Shown here piece by piece: positions 10,827 to 23,907 of a stretch of 64,000 nt of DNA. The position numbers were made by a program, and so were the translations under genes. Each line of letters opens with the position of its first letter. The first letter of the stretch is position 1. A model generated the notes under the pieces. It was not told where the DNA came from. It searched no databases and worked only from the letters and a program-made list of their open reading frames with translations. Source of the stretch: Ascochyta rabiei (lineage: Eukaryota; Ascomycota; Dothideomycetes; Pleosporales; Didymellaceae). The stretch is from NCBI RefSeq assembly GCF_004011695.2, contig NC_082415.1:1550001-1614000 (forward strand). The letters run 5' to 3'.

Positions 10827-12502
10827 CCGGTGTATGAGGGGAGAGGTTGCGTTGGATTACGCGGGTCGGCGCTTCGGGTGAGCAAAATGGCGAGTCCTCA
10901 GAAACGCACATCCTCTTTACCTGGCAGACCTTCCTGCTCATGCAAAATCCTCCACTCTTTCAAGTCTTGCGCAAGAGCTCATGTGCTCCGCGTCACACAC
11001 TTGAGTTTTCGCTTTATCCGGCACACAGTCGATATGGACTTGTGATGGGATGAATAAATCTTCTTTCCAAGCTTAGGCAATACAAAAGAATCGCGGTATC
11101 TTCCCATCACCCAGGTCCACTCTGTCGACAGATGAAAGAAGCGCGTCGATGATCTGCATGATCGGCGACTAGGATCTGCCGCCGGGTCGACTGTACCGGT
11201 AGCGCCAATTCGAAGCAAGTATAGACGAGGCAGCCTCCCATGTGTGCACGTTGCTAGGCACCACGTACTTCCTGAACATTTAGATTCTATCAATTGCCGT
11301 CTGGATTGGTCTAGAAAAGTTTGTCTCGTCTTACGTGTGCTGAGGATCGCAACGCTCCGAGGATCGCAACGCACTGAGGATCTCGGCCTGCTTTTCGTGC
11401 TAATTGATCCTGCACTAATGATGAAAGCCCGAATCGCCCTTGGAAAACCGGAAGCCGGTTTCCGCCGTTGAACACCAATCAAGGGATACCACAACGATAA
11501 ACCCCCTCAAACAACCATGTTGGTGAGATTCTTACCAGTCAGACAGATCACTTTGTACATATCGTACACCTCGATTCTCACAGCAGAGCTACCAAGCTTG
11601 ACAGTGATAGATACCCTTCCGAAAAATACCGCAACCTCAAAGTAAAAGTGTGGGGTTGCTAATAGTACACAGTGACGTGGATCTGTGAGCTCTTCACATC
11701 GATCGGTATTATTAGATTTGTCTCCTTTCTGTGCAGACTAGCCGCTCCGTTAATCCACTCGCGGTTAGCTCCCATCGGCGAGATCTAACCCCGATGCCGA
11801 TATCAACGGAGAAGGAGACCCAATCCAGACGTCATCCTTCCTGTTCTGCACTACTATTCAATAGCAAACGCGCAGACTGACATTGGTGGTTTTGCTATGG
11901 CAGCGCGGCAGGATGTGCCATGTGTAACAGCAAAGGCACGTTCGGTCTCGTCATTTTGCGCTGTGGTTGATTGCCCGCCCGGATATAACTAAGCCCCGGC
12001 TGTAGTGTACCATACACGAAGCGGGATTTGATACGGTATTTGGTCCGAAACGTCACCGTCTTTTTTTCTTCCATCCGCCGAGCCGCGGAAAATGCGCCGA
12101 TAATGCTTGACGAAGCTTGTTGATCTGCCGCTCTAACCGTTGGCTCCACCCGTTGATGTGACGCAGGATTCCGTCACCGGCCCGGCTGCTCCGCTCCCTT
12201 CACACAGCGTTGAGACGATCATCGAGTGGTTTTGCGGAGGGCTTGGGAACTGGGGAAATTCTCAAGGGGCTCGACCCTTTGGCCTCTGGTTGGCGCGGAT
12301 TATGACGACGGTACGATCTTAGAGTGCCATCTGTCACTCGACATGGCATGCCCCGTTTCCGCATTGCTGTAGCAATAAAGACTCGAAGTCCCGTCTGCAT
12401 AGATACGGGTCTTTGATCGTCTCCCACTCGCCGGATCATTCCTCCTTCATCTACAGTACCTGGTTTTTCTCCGATATTTCTGGCTTGCAACACACCGCAA
12501 AC
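10827..12502. other. Long intergenic region upstream of the acetate transporter
   Basis: A 1.7-kb stretch without a convincing gene. Open frames on the minus strand near 10980-11490 have no family motif. A short duplicated word (GAGGATCGCAACG, two close copies at about 11340-11375) is present. The last 350 bp carry CreA-like SYGGRG motifs, listed separately. Confidence 0.5.
12189..12255 (+). promoter_or_regulatory. Cluster of CreA-like SYGGRG motifs
   Basis: Three matches to the consensus bound by the carbon-catabolite repressor CreA/Cre1 occur within 67 bp: CTCCGC at 12189-12194 (reverse complement GCGGAG), GCGGAG at 12234-12239 and CTGGGG at 12250-12255. They lie about 250-310 bp upstream of the acetate transporter start. 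Acetate uptake genes are typically glucose-repressed in fungi. The motif is short, so chance matches are possible. Confidence 0.35.
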
Positions 12503-13508
12503 ATGTCAGAGACTCAAAAGATCGAGCACGATTTCAGCGATAACAACAGCTTCAATCTTGTTGGCAACAGTGCTGAGCTTAGCCGACAGGTCACGGTGCA
12601 ACTGAGTTCGGAGCAGTATGAGCGGCTGTTCTTCCAGCCGTCTGCGCCCCGTCGTGGAGACCTTGCAAAACGTTTCGGTACGCACTTCACAACCGTCTCC
12701 GTAACCGAGTACCAATACTAATCTCTTGTCTAGCTAACCCAACGTTGCTCGGACTCATCGGCTTTTTGATTCCATATACATCCACGATTCTGATCCTCTG
12801 CGGCTTCCAAGATGCTGTCGCGCCACAAAGTCTGAATGGGTTGAGTGGCGACTATTACTTCTTCGGCTGCATTGCCATGAACATCGCTGGTATTGCTGAA
12901 TTCATCCTCGGAAACAGTACGTCTGACATGGACTTTTAGTCAGTTGTGCCGTGATACTGACTCTCCTCCAGCATTTCCCATGGCGGTCTCCATCATTTAC
13001 GGCAGCCACTATGGCAGCCTTGCATATGCGCAAGATGCTATCCATCAAAATGCGACCGCTTTTGCTAAGCTGGGAGGCGCCAGTGGCCCTGCGTACAATT
13101 CTTCTCAAGGCTTCCACAACGTCGCGATGTAGGTGTTCTTGCCCAATAGGATATGCATTCAAGAGCTGATAACTGTGCAGGGCTATTGCAAGCTCCGTAT
13201 TCTTCATTGGCACGTTCCGTGTCAACGTCTTCTTCACCCTTACCTTCTTCGGTCTCCTCATGCTGTTCTCTTTCACCGCCGCTGCCGATTTCCGACTTGG
13301 ACATGCCACTACTGAAGCAGATTTTGAGCACGTCACCAGGCTGCTGCGTTTCGCAGGAGGATTTGGCTTCATTGGTCTTGTCTGCAACTGGTACCTTGCC
13401 ATCCTTACAGCGTGCGAGGCCGTCGGTATTCCCTGCCCGCTACCCATTCTGGATTTGAGCAGCAAAGTGTACCCGAGGAAGGACCCCGCCGCGAATGGAG
13501 AATCATAG
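12503..13508 (+). CDS. GPR1/FUN34/YaaH-family acetate transporter (Ady2/AcpA-like)
   Basis: Plasma-membrane transporter of the acetate uptake family, 280 residues. Four exons, 12503-12677, 12734-12916, 12972-13128 and 13181-13508, have introns of 56, 55 and 52 nt, all GT-AG with consistent phase. After a soluble N-terminus (about 60 residues, with LSSEQYERLFFQP) the second exon opens with ANPTLLGLIGFLIPY, the family signature NP-x-PLGLxGF. About six hydrophobic segments follow: TSTILILCGFQDA, YYFFGCIAMNIAGIAEFILG, FPMAVSIIYGSHYGSLA, AIASSVFFIGTFR, VFFTLTFFGLLMLFSF and RFAGGFGFIGLVCNWYLAIL. The end, LPILDLSSKVYPRK, is also family-like. It is convergent with the fungalysin gene. Whether it carries acetate, ammonium or another small acid cannot be told from sequence. 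Upstream CreA-like sites would fit glucose repression. Confidence 0.85.
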
Positions 13509-14694
13509 GCCGCTACTTCCAATCCCGTGAAGTACTTTCGATGAGGCGAAGTTTAGAGAGCGGCCTTTTTGTACGGGAACTGCATCAGCTTGTACATCAT
13601 TGCTTTGTAGCTGCAGAAAACGATACTTATGACCATACCGGATCTTCCATGTCATCCAACGTCACCAGAACCCCTAGATACCACGCCCGGAGTTCCTTTC
13701 GCGACAAAGCGGTCTGCACCATTTGTAGAGCCGCGTTTGTCTTACAGCTTGACGACATTTGGGGGTTAAGGCGTCCTGAGAATCTAACATGTGTCCGAGT
13801 CTATCCACAGCTCCATCATTTATTCCAACAACACCATATTGCAAACTCGATACCGACTTTGGCAGACTCTTTCGGACTGCCATCCAGGTCGCGAAGCAAG
13901 GCTGTTGAGCTTGGCTTCGTAGTCGTGCCAACGCCAGTCACAGGAGGAGAGAAGTGCGACTCGATGTGGCCGGTGTAAAGGAGGCAGCTATTATCAACAT
14001 CACCTCGATGTTTTCCAGGGGGGAAATGCAGATTGCCTCGCACGCTCAGGAAGTGTTTGGCTGGACGATTGAAACCGGGCTTTCGGTGCACGAAAGAACA
14101 AGGAATTGCGATGCGAGCCAGATCTTCACTGTTGAGATCCCGCAATGTACGTCGTGCGTTTCTATTGGGTGCTAACGGGCGAGCAGGGGTTTGGGGGGAA
14201 AACCCGAAGAGACGAAGCTGCGCGGGAAATGCATGAGAGTTCATGCTGGTACGGCTTTGGAAACATCTTCTCCATCGAGTCTGGATTCTTGGCTGGAGTT
14301 GGTTTACGCCGTCTCTCGCCAAGGATGTCCTATCGGTCGTCTCTCTTACTTACACTCGCGCGAGCTGAAGGGTCAAATGATTTGATATCGGAAGAGGTTT
14401 TGTGTAGTCTGGGAAAGCAAAATGCTAAACTGTTCTTCACAAACGTCTTGTAGAATATTATAGGTACATCTAGATACTCTGTGGAATCTAGAGTGGACCA
14501 GCTGACTCCCTCGGACAGTATGCGTCCGCCTTTCGGAGTGCTTAAAAGAATAACGGAAGCTTGTCCCACCGCACACATTTGCGTGTTGCAGATCCCAGAC
14601 TGCTCATCTCGCGAAAACTCCTGGTCATACTTCCTTCCACTCCTAGATTGTGGAGTCGCATATTTACTCAATGTCACGTTGCATCAGGCTGCCT
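13509..14694. other. Convergent intergenic region
   Basis: This 1.2-kb stretch separates the 3' ends of the acetate transporter and the fungalysin gene. Open frames of up to about 170 codons occur (for example 13816-14322 minus) but show no recognisable motif or splice logic. No RNA gene is seen. Confidence 0.45.
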
Positions 14695-16745
14695 CTAACA
14701 ACCACTGGGCAACGCCGTGCTACCCGTTCGGGCGGCCGAACTGTACTTGGCGCCTGTTCCAAGGCCTCTCTTTGCAAAAGCCTTCCAGATGTCACACTTG
14801 TTGGCACCACCGGTAAGCGCGGTATCAGCGTCCAGGATGGCGTCACGTGCTTGGACAAAGGTAGGGTTGCATGGTTGCCTGGAGTTCGGGTGTTAGGAGT
14901 TGCTATGATGAATGGAACGCCGAATAGACTTACAGAGCCATGGCATCGATGACAAGTTTCATGGTCAGGTATTTGCCGTCGGTGGGCACACCGTCAGCAT
15001 CGAAGGTGGGCTTGGCTGCGTCGTTCTTGCCGTGCTTGTCGATCAAGTTCCACATTACCTCGTAGAGCACGTTGGCCCAGGCTTCACCGATGGCATGCAC
15101 TTCATTTAGCTCGTTCAACGAAGTGTACGTGAGAGGATTCGTCGTCAAAGAGGTGGAGTAGAGGTACGAGCGGATTCCAACAGGGTCGTTGTAAACCCAC
15201 GCGCCCATGGGATAGTTCTTGGCGCGGGTATCGGCAGGCTTCAAACGGATCGCGGTGGCCATGAAATCTCCCCAGCCCTCTCCCATACCGCCAGCTTCGA
15301 GGGCGTTGAGACAGTTAGAGTTGGCAGGGCCGCCAGTGAGGCGAGTGGAAAGCCCGTGTGTATACTCGTGAATGACGACACCAGCCTCAAAGGTGCAATC
15401 ACGCTGTGGTGTAGAGCTCGTCCAGAGATACATTCTCATGCGGCCGGGCTGGCCATCCGGAGGGGTCGCAAAGTTGGCGTTGTTCGTACCAGAGCCATCC
15501 TGGGCATTCAAGATCGCAAAATCGTTACCAGCTCCTCCTTGGCCGTTGTTGTTAACCTCAAAGTTTCCAGCTTGCTCAGTGAAACCAAGAGTATACAGCA
15601 GGTCGTGGTAGGTGTTGACTGTGTAGAACAGTTGCGTAATAGATGCGTTGACGTAGGTCGAAGGTGGGGTCATCGAGGAAGTGTAAGGGTAGCTGAAGTT
15701 GGATGTGGGGCTTGATGGGCGAAGGTTGTTGAGGTAGTTGTTTCCTCCACTGGGGTTGTTCTGAGCAATTGCGTTATTTCCACGGGTAACCTTGTACGTG
15801 GTGGTCCCAGTGCCTTGCCAGGTGAACTCAGAAGCTTTAGTGTCCCATGGATCGCTGATCAAAACGCGAGATCCTTCTGTTGGGTCGTTAAGTCCCCAAG
15901 GACTGTACATGGTCAGCAAGAGAAGCTATTTGGGGTCGGAAAAAGCTTACTAGACCTGGTAGACAGCATCTGCAGAGTAGTCGATAACGCCATGAACCTC
16001 GGTATTTGAAGCAGCGTCAACGTAGGTCAGCAGCCAATTGCTCATGATATCGGTCTCGACCCGCCAGGTGAGGGCTAAAGATCCATCGGCTTTGACAAGG
16101 TACATAAGCTTGGCCTCGGGGTCTTTAACTGCGCCCGAGGTGCCCTTGAGGGTGAAAGTCTCTTTGCCTTCTGCAGTCTCAGCGGAAGCTTGATCTGCCT
16201 TGACAGGAAGCTGGAGTATGTTTGTAGCCGCCTTCAGTGCGTCTACTGGGTCAGAAAATTCACGTTTGGTGAGTGGGCTATCAGGAATCTTTCCAGTGAA
16301 GAACGAGTTTCCGTATGAGAAGATAGATCCATCTTTGCCAACCTATGGGCCGTTAAAAATCGTCATTGGGGAAGGGAATTTTCATACATACATTAACATT
16401 GAAGTCGGCATTGTCAATGTCAAGGTCGTGGGCGGTCTGCTTGAAGTTGACATGGGCAATCCCATTCGCACCAACATAGTGATCCCCAACAACTCGGAAG
16501 GTGGCCCCATTTGCAATGGACTTCACCAGCTCGGTAGCTGTTTCAACATAGTCTTCTCGCCTTCGGAGACGGACGCTGGGAGATTCGGCGACCGAGGCGT
16601 TCACGTACTTGGACGTGGGCTTCAACCGGAAGGCGTTGAGGTCGATGGCACGTGCAACTAAGCTGTTGTCATGTGCCGTTGGATGAGCACCAACAACGGT
16701 AGACAGAAAAAGACCAACCACCAGAGAAGCGTACATGTTGGGCAC
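14695..16745 (-). CDS. Extracellular metalloproteinase, fungalysin family M36
   Basis: Secreted zinc endopeptidase, 632 residues, matching the usual size of fungal Mep proteins. Four exons, 16745-16392, 16342-15951, 15902-14934 and 14878-14695, have introns of 49, 48 and 55 nt; the joins restore [26 protein letters not shown] and [18 protein letters not shown]. An N-terminal signal peptide ([19 protein letters not shown]) is followed by the FTP pro-domain with [20 protein letters not shown] and [10 protein letters not shown]. The mature catalytic domain contains the zinc-binding motif [10 protein letters not shown] at residues ~427-436 and the glutamate ligand in [10 protein letters not shown]. 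The C-terminal disulfide region contains [16 protein letters not shown] start at the second Met (16736) is equally possible. No breaks were found. These enzymes digest extracellular protein and, in plant pathogens, can cleave host chitinases; that role here is only a possibility. Confidence 0.92.
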
Positions 16746-17880
16746 CTGAGGATGCGGGAAGGCGATCTCTAGCTTTGGATGGTGGAAAAAAGGTCGACGT
16801 CTACGGACGCGGTTTTATAAGTAACCTGCACACACCTTCGAGCACATGGCGGGCATCGCGAACTTCCTATTACAGAGCTTGGCATTGATGGTGCCGGTCG
16901 AAGAGTCTCTTGGCAAAGTCTTATCGCGAGTCAAGCACTGAGCATTTGCAGGTCATCCATTAAGAACTTCCTCTTTGGCAGAGCCCCCGATGTAGCATAT
17001 TGACATATTGGGTTCTTCGGAAATTGTTGTAACGCCATAGGCGCACTTTCCCATATCACTTGCCTCATCCGTAGCCACAAAGCTGCAATCCATACCAGTA
17101 TACACTAGCCAAAGCCATGAAATGGGGAGTAAAACGGTCATTCGTTTAGCTAATGACCCGTTAATGTGTTTAAGTGTCTGGGCATGCGTAGCACCCCGGT
17201 GTGCGTGGCCCACTAAATGATGGAAGGGGGCCGATGCAAAAGTCCTAAAAGCGTGAGGAAGTGGTGCAAGCCGCGCCGGAATCTCAACACCGCAATACTG
17301 AAGTGGAGCGGGACGGACTGCCGCCTGCGCAGAACTTCTATTCCTGAACGCAAAAGCAGGGGCCGACCAAAGACCTACCTTACTGGGCGCAAGCGTGCCT
17401 GTTCCTCTATCGATGGGGTCATAACTTGGACCTAAAACTCGTGATTTTGGAGTGCTCTAGAATATTTAAGATGATCGCGTGTGCGAGACAATATGGAGGA
17501 ATAGATTAGTTTAGGTGAAAAAAGATGTGATATCTACGACATGGGGATCCACCTTCCCCATTGGCATAGTCGCGCAGGGTTTAGCATCGGCACAGGCGAT
17601 AACCCGGTAGAGAAATCTCGGAGGACAGGCACAGAACAGCACATGCATCTTGGCAAGGCTTGAAACATCTTGGCGTTTCAAATTGCGCTGTTTCTCGAGC
17701 AAGACAACATTCTTTGACAGATTTTGACTAGACAAAGGCCTATGGTTTATACTTTCACCTTCATAATACCAAAGTAAGCTAGAACAAGTGCTATCAATTT
17801 TGCAAAAAGCCATTGGAGGGGATTAGGTAGTTTACTTTTCTGTAACAGATCACTGTTTCTGTGGCTTACTAAGACGCGCG
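16746..17880. other. Fungalysin promoter and flank up to the RIP border
   Basis: No gene is supported. A TATA-like word (TTTTATAA) at about 16811-16818 lies some 70 bp upstream of the fungalysin start and is a plausible core promoter. GC falls sharply after about 17880. Confidence 0.4.
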
Positions 17881-20800
17881 GCGTAACACTAATAATAGTA
17901 CCTGCTAGATATACTGTTCAGCGTTAGTTTAGATAAAAACTTAAACCTTTTCTTAGCAGTTAACTACTAGTTTATAACTAACTAGTTGTAAAGTTATAGA
18001 GTAAACTAGATTTTTTGCTATAGTGTATTTTATTACTAGATCTAAAAGACAGAGGACCTATCCAGTTTACAACCCTATACCTAAATAATAAGCCCTAGTA
18101 CTGCTACGTAGGTAGCGCAGCAGGCTTCTAAAGTTAAGGCCTCTGTAACAGAAGTTACTATCTTACCCTACCTCTTATTAGTGTCTGTTGCGTTGTTGTT
18201 ACAACTGCCAGTAACACTACTACGTCTACTACAAGGTCTACCCCTTAACATTAGCACTAATCTATCCTACCTTCTAACTCCTACACGCAGGTTTGTCGCC
18301 TAGACGCTTAAAGCTAATTAGAGTCTTAACTTAACTGCGTTAGATAGAGCTCTAAGAAGAGGTAGTATAGGACCTAATAACAGCAGTAATAAAGATATAA
18401 GAAGGTAGAGGCGTCTAAAGTGTATAAGTATACAGGAAAAGCATATAATTATAGAGCTAGTAGTAACCTTATGTTATTACTATCTACATCTATAAAAGAA
18501 CGTTAACTTCTACATATTTATACAATACTAGTTTATTAAGAGATACTAAGAGGTATTAATTAACGCTATAACAAAGTTTATAGACTCTTAACTACGCAAT
18601 TAGGATATAGAGATAGTAGTAGATAACACGTCTAAAAGCAACATTAGGCGTAGTAGCTACTAGGAGCATATTAATACTGTAAGAGAGAGGTTAGCGTAGT
18701 GTATAGCAGAGCACAAGGCAAATAAGGGAAAGTAGAAGAAGAGAGAGACGCTGCAGTAAACTGCTAAGTAGACTGCAAAAACAACGTTAGCATAATCTTA
18801 CTCTAATAAACTAACGTACTCCACAGGTGAGCGGATTAAACAGGTGAGCGGATCACTCTGCCAAGACCACACCAAATTTCTACCCTATTATAGCTCGCAT
18901 TAGCCTACTTTGGCCTTGTATACAGTAGTGCAGTACATAATATTATTTAGAAACATCTTCTACAGCCTTCTTACATGTATGCAAGTTATGTCTAACGTTA
19001 TAGCACTTTGTACAGCATCTTTAGGTTACTTCCCCTCCTTTAGCACGCACTTGCTTCTTTGCCTTCTTACTATCACCACGCGCCCTAAACTTAGTTAGAG
19101 TAGTTAATTAAAGGCCTTCCTTAGCTGTTAGGACTCCCTCCTGCTGTAATTGCTTTCTTTTATGCGATTTACGTCGCGTAGCAGCCTTATTTGCTGCTCG
19201 AAGCCTAGTAATCTCCCTTTAAGCTAACACTAGCTTATGCGCTACTATAGCTGCACCTTTAGCAAGCTTTTTAAAGGCCTTAACTATTAAAGTTAGTAAG
19301 CTGCTTGCATGCCTTTAAATCCTCTCTCAAACCAGCGTTAATTGCAACCCTAATTGCAGGGTAGTGCTTAGGGTTTGGGACTGCTAGGGCTTATCTTCTA
19401 CAGTAGGTAGCGGTAGGGTACGTAGGCGGACATCAAGACCTATTATAACCCGTTCTAGGTTAAGGGGGACTATTCCAGCGCCTTAGAAGCCTCCTTAGAT
19501 ATTGCTAGAAGTAAATGTCTCCTTATAGGCGTCTATAAAGTATAGTAGGAACTTAGTTTTAGTAATATAAGTAATGTAGTTATGTATAAGATTCTTAGCT
19601 TAGCGCCTATATACCTTCTTTAGAGGGACAAAACAACCTATATCTAGTGGTTGTAAGAGGTAAGATAAGTGTAGAGGTATACATAGTGTAACAATCTTTG
19701 CTTCCTTATAGTATTGTTAGAAGTTAAGGGAGTTATAGCTCTCGTGGCTGTTAATAAGGAGCAGCTAGTGCACTTCTTAGGTGCGCGTCTTTGTATAGGC
19801 ATTAAAGTGCTTTAACTAGTCTAGACCAAGCTTGTTAGTAGTCTATCTGTTCTTAGAGACTCCAATAACCCAGTTATAGGGCAGATTGTCCTCTTTGTAC
19901 CAGGCAGAGAGGTAGTTGCGGCCTTTAAAGATAATAAAGGGTGGAATAGCCTACCCTGTGCCATTAATGCCCTATATAACCGTTGTCTACTCTTAATTGC
20001 CCTGCTGCACTGCCTTTAGCCGTCCTTAACGCTCTAAGCCTGTAACAACTGCTCCTGTTAATATCTGGCCTATTATAAAGCCTGTCTTATTAAAGTTGTA
20101 CGTGTTATTGTCCTAGATGCCATACTTAGCTTTAACATTCGCTACAAGCCTAAACCAGCCCCTAATAATCTCTAGATCCTTACAGAGGGCTCTCTTGTAG
20201 TTGTACTTGCAATTAAACCTTACTTTAAGGTTAGGGCGGCGCTTAACAAACGTGTTAGGCCAGTTTATGCTAACATGGCCTATATTGCACTTAGCACGCA
20301 AAGAATTAGCTATATCAGCTACAGCAGCCAGCTAAGGGGCAAATCCTTATGCATCTAGCTTAAGGATGTACTTAGCAATCACGTCCTCCTTAGTCTGGTC
20401 TATAATCTGTTAAACTAGCGTACAATCAGCTTATGCAGGTCGTTCTGTGTATTAAGCGTGTAGTGTGCTATAAGGCGCGTTATATATAGCTGCAGCGCGT
20501 TACAGGGTAAGCATTGCGTCTTATTTAATTGCCTAGAGCGCAAGCTGTATCGCAGCTTCTCTTAAGGGCGTAGATTAATGTTGTTGTTGAGGCATTGCGT
20601 GGTAAGGTGGAGGTTTGGTGTGGTCTTGGCAGAGTGATCCGCTCACCCGTTTGATCCGCTCACCCGTGGAGTACGTTATAGATCCTAATTAGTAACAACC
20701 TAGTAATTTATAAGGTGCGTAGTTGGAGTATTTTAAAGTTTTGTTTTACCCTACTAAAGCCCTACTTAACTACTATCTGCTTAGTTAACAACTACTAATT

Positions 20801-21855
20801 AATCTTCTTCTATGTAGGTGTTAAGTACTCTCTGTTAACGTCCTTGTACAGTCCTAGTACATAATCCTAGCTTCTAAAAGCTGCGTTGCCATACACGTAT
20901 TAGTACTAGTTTTGTAGCAGCTAGCTTATTAACGCACTAAGTTAGCTGCTAAAGTTAAGTATAATACACGCAGTTACGTCTCTACTAGATAATAGAACGC
21001 TAGTAAAGTAACTACTAAATAATCTGTTAGGTAAGACAACTACTATATAGACAAGTAAGTGTTACTTTTTGTAACTAGAGTAGTATAGTTGCTAATCTGT
21101 AAATATAGGTCTATAAACTACAATCTCTATACTATTAACAAAGCTAAATATAAGGTTGTTAGCAGTTACAAGTAAGCTACTAATAGCTTTACAGCATACC
21201 TCTATTGTTAGTTATTTTATTATACTTAAATCTAACTTAATCTAACTACTCTATATACTCTAGATATACTGCAAAACGCTGTTCTAGACAGCCCTAAGCT
21301 ATAAACAACTCCTACTAAATACGTAGATAACATAGCCAAAGGCTAACAGGTAAGCAGCACGCCAGCAAAACACTAGCAAGGCCTCCTCTAGCAAAGAGAC
21401 TAATGCTAACAGATACCTAGATCTCTTATTACTACTATATTTAAGTAGCAGGTTAAGACTTACAGCTAGCTCCTTTATCTCTGCCTTCGTAAACTAAGTA
21501 AAAAAGCAAAATAGCTTGTTGTTAATCCTACTGTTAGCCTTAGATAACTACATTTTTAGTATTACTTTAAAGATAGTAAACTAGCAGGATAGTCTCTATA
21601 GCCACTTTAGACCTTTACTCTTATCTAGCTAGGTAACAACAGCAACAGCAGTAGAGGCGGCGGCAATCGCGTTGTTAGAGGTAGTTTAGAGATACTAGGT
21701 TATAAAACTAAACACTATAAGGTGTTAATTAGCGTCTATATTATGTATGTGTTTACTAATAAATCTAAGATAAAAAGATAATTACTAATATACCAGATTT
21801 ACTATACTTTAATTAACCTAAACCTCTCTGCTGTAAACCTTATTTTTTGTCTTGT
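17880..21855. other. RIP-mutated repeat block hosting a Fot1-like element
   Basis: TA-rich sequence with dense CTAG and TTAA words and stops in every frame. The element at 18814-20676 is inserted within it. The outer parts (17880-18811 and 20679-21855) look like one older decayed element split by that insertion; translations give lysine- and tyrosine-rich fragments but no family could be named. At about 21855 the composition returns abruptly to normal. Confidence 0.55.
18814..20676 (-). mobile_element. Pogo/Fot1-like DNA transposon, copy 1 (RIP-mutated)
   Basis: Length 1863 bp with TA target duplications at 18812-18813 and 20677-20678. Terminal inverted repeats start ACGTACTCCAC, then contain the motif GGTGAGCGGAT twice, then CACTCTGCCAAG...CACACCAAA. 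The transposase reads on the minus strand. Residues such as INWPNTFVKRRPNLKVRFN and YNYKRALCKDLEIIRGWFR (20113-20301) match the CENP-B-type helix-turn-helix region of Fot1/pogo transposases. The frame is broken by many TAG and TAA stops. Its TIR differs from copies 2 and 3, so it is a separate subfamily. Confidence 0.9.
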
Positions 21856-22041
21856 CTGAAGTCCCACCGGAGCCAGTCAGGGGTGAGCGACCCGCCATAC
21901 CCAACCCGGTTAGCTACCGAGATCTAGTAAGTACGACACAGAAAAGCACCTAATCCCCTCCATTGGTCAGTTAAGTAAACACTTCTGCCTACCTAAGCGA
22001 GACTTTCTGTTGTAAGTGTTGTAATCCGTATAAGACAAGTA
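21856..22041. other. Non-RIP flank of Fot1-like copy 2
   Basis: About 185 bp of normal-composition DNA with no gene. Together with the sequence after 23907 it is the landing site of copy 2, outside any recognisable repeat. Confidence 0.4.
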
Positions 22042-23905
22042 ACGTACCCTACAGGCGAGCCGCTTAACGGGCGAGCCGCTCACTTTTGCTAAGCCCCCAC
22101 CAAACTTCTCCTCCTACACCAATGTCTTCTTAACAACACCATTTAGACGCGTTAAAGGAAGCTTAGATACAGCTTGCGCTCCAGGCTCTTAAACAAGACG
22201 CGAATCTCTCTTAGCAACGCGCTGCAGCTATCTACAGGGTCCCTTAAAAGACACTAAGCAACCGACACACAGGACAACCTTTACGCGCAGATTCTATAGC
22301 TAACTTACAGAAGCTAGACAACAATAAGAAGGAGGTAATTATTAAGCATGTTCTTAAGCTAGATATGTAAGGATTTTCCTCTTAGCTCTTAGATGTAGCT
22401 ACTATAGCTAATTCTTTGCGCGCTAAGCGCAATCTAGGCCCTATTAGCGTAAACTGGCCTAGTACGTTTATTAAGCAACACCTAGAGCTTAAAGTTAAGT
22501 TTAATTGCAAGTATAACTACAAGAGAGCCCTCTGTAAGGATTCTAAGGTTCTACAGGGCTAGTTTGGCCTGGTAGCTAACATTAAAGCTAAGTATGGCAT
22601 CTAGGATGAAGACACGTACAACTTCGACAAGACAGGCTTCATAATAGGCCAGATCTCCCTAGGAGCAGTTATTACAGCTTTAGAACGACAGGGTTGGCTA
22701 AAGGCTATCCAGCCAGGCAACTAAGAGTGGGCTACGGCTATAGTGAGCATCAATGCCAAAGGATAGGCTATTCTGGCCTTCCTTATCTTTAAAGCCTACT
22801 ACTACCTCTCTGCCTGGTACAAAGAAGAGGATCTGCCTTATAACTGGGTTATTAGAGTCTCTAATAACGGCTGGACTACTAACAAGCTTGGTCTTAACTG
22901 GTTAAAGCACTTTAACAGGCATATAAAGGAGCGTACTATTAGCACCTACTATTTGCTTATTATTAATAGTTATAAGAGCCACAACTCTCTTAAATTCCAG
23001 CAATACTGTAAGGATAACAAGATTATTGCTCTCTGTTTGCCTCCTCACTCATTACACCTTACACAGCCCCTTAATGTAGGTTGTTTTGCTGCTTTAAAGA
23101 AGGCGTATAGGCGCTAAGCTAAAATACTTATACGCAACTAGATTAACTATATTATAAAGACAGAGTTCCTGCCATGCTTTATACGCGCCTACAATGCTGC
23201 AATTACTTCTAAGAACATCTAGGGAGGGTTCTGAGGTGCTGGATTGGTCCTATTTGACCCAGACCAGGTTATAATGGCCCTTGATATAAAGTTGCGCACT
23301 CTATCACCACCACTACCTGTTAACAACAAGCTCTGGCAGTCGCAAACCCTAAGCAACACCCTTAAACTTAGGTTGCAATTAACGCTTGTAAAGACAAGGA
23401 TTCAGAGGTATATAGATAGTTCGCCTACCTCTATAGTTAAGGCGTTTAAGAAGGTAGCAAAAGGGGCCGCAATAATTGCGCATAAGCTAGTGTTAGCGCA
23501 ATAGGAGATTACTTAGCTTTAAGCTGCTAATAAGGCAGCTATATAACAAAAATTACACAAAAGAAAGCAAGTTTAGGCAGAAGGGACCCTAACAGTTAAG
23601 GATAGCCTGCGATTAACAACTCTAAAGGAGTTTGGGGCGCGTAGTGATGGGAAGAAGGCAAAGAAGCAGGTGCGCGCTAAAGGAGGTAAGCCCTCCTAAA
23701 GACGCTGTAGACAGTGCAATTAGACAGGACACAACGCGCAAACGTGTCAGAAAGAGGTAGAAGTAGTTTCTAAATAGTATTACAGGCCATACTGCACTTT
23801 GCAGCACCAAACTGGGTTGTTTTGGGCCATAATAGGGTGGAGTTTGGTGGGGGCTTGGCAAAAGTGAGCGGCTCGCCTGTTAAGCGGCTTGCCTGTGGGG
23901 TACGT
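22042..23905 (+). mobile_element. Pogo/Fot1-like DNA transposon, copy 2 (RIP-mutated)
   Basis: Length 1864 bp, with TA duplications at 22040-22041 and 23906-23907. The TIR starts ACGTACCCYACAGG and holds the motif GGCGAGCCGCT twice, followed by CACTTTTGC. Transposase runs left to right: the helix-turn-helix region lies at about 22400-22620, a DDE core with conserved glycines and aspartates to about 23100, and a C-terminal segment with an 86-codon open stretch at 23244-23504. Several TAG and TAA stops interrupt it. It is nearly identical, stops included, to copy 3 at 58115-59978, which lies in the opposite orientation. Confidence 0.92.
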
Positions 23906-23907
23906 TA

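Noticed and set aside
10979..11494. 171-codon minus-strand open frame
   Set aside because: No recognisable motif, Arg/Ser-rich random-looking composition, and no supporting splice sites or neighbours.
13816..14322. 168-codon minus-strand open frame between convergent genes
   Set aside because: No family features; it overlaps open frames of similar quality on the other strand.
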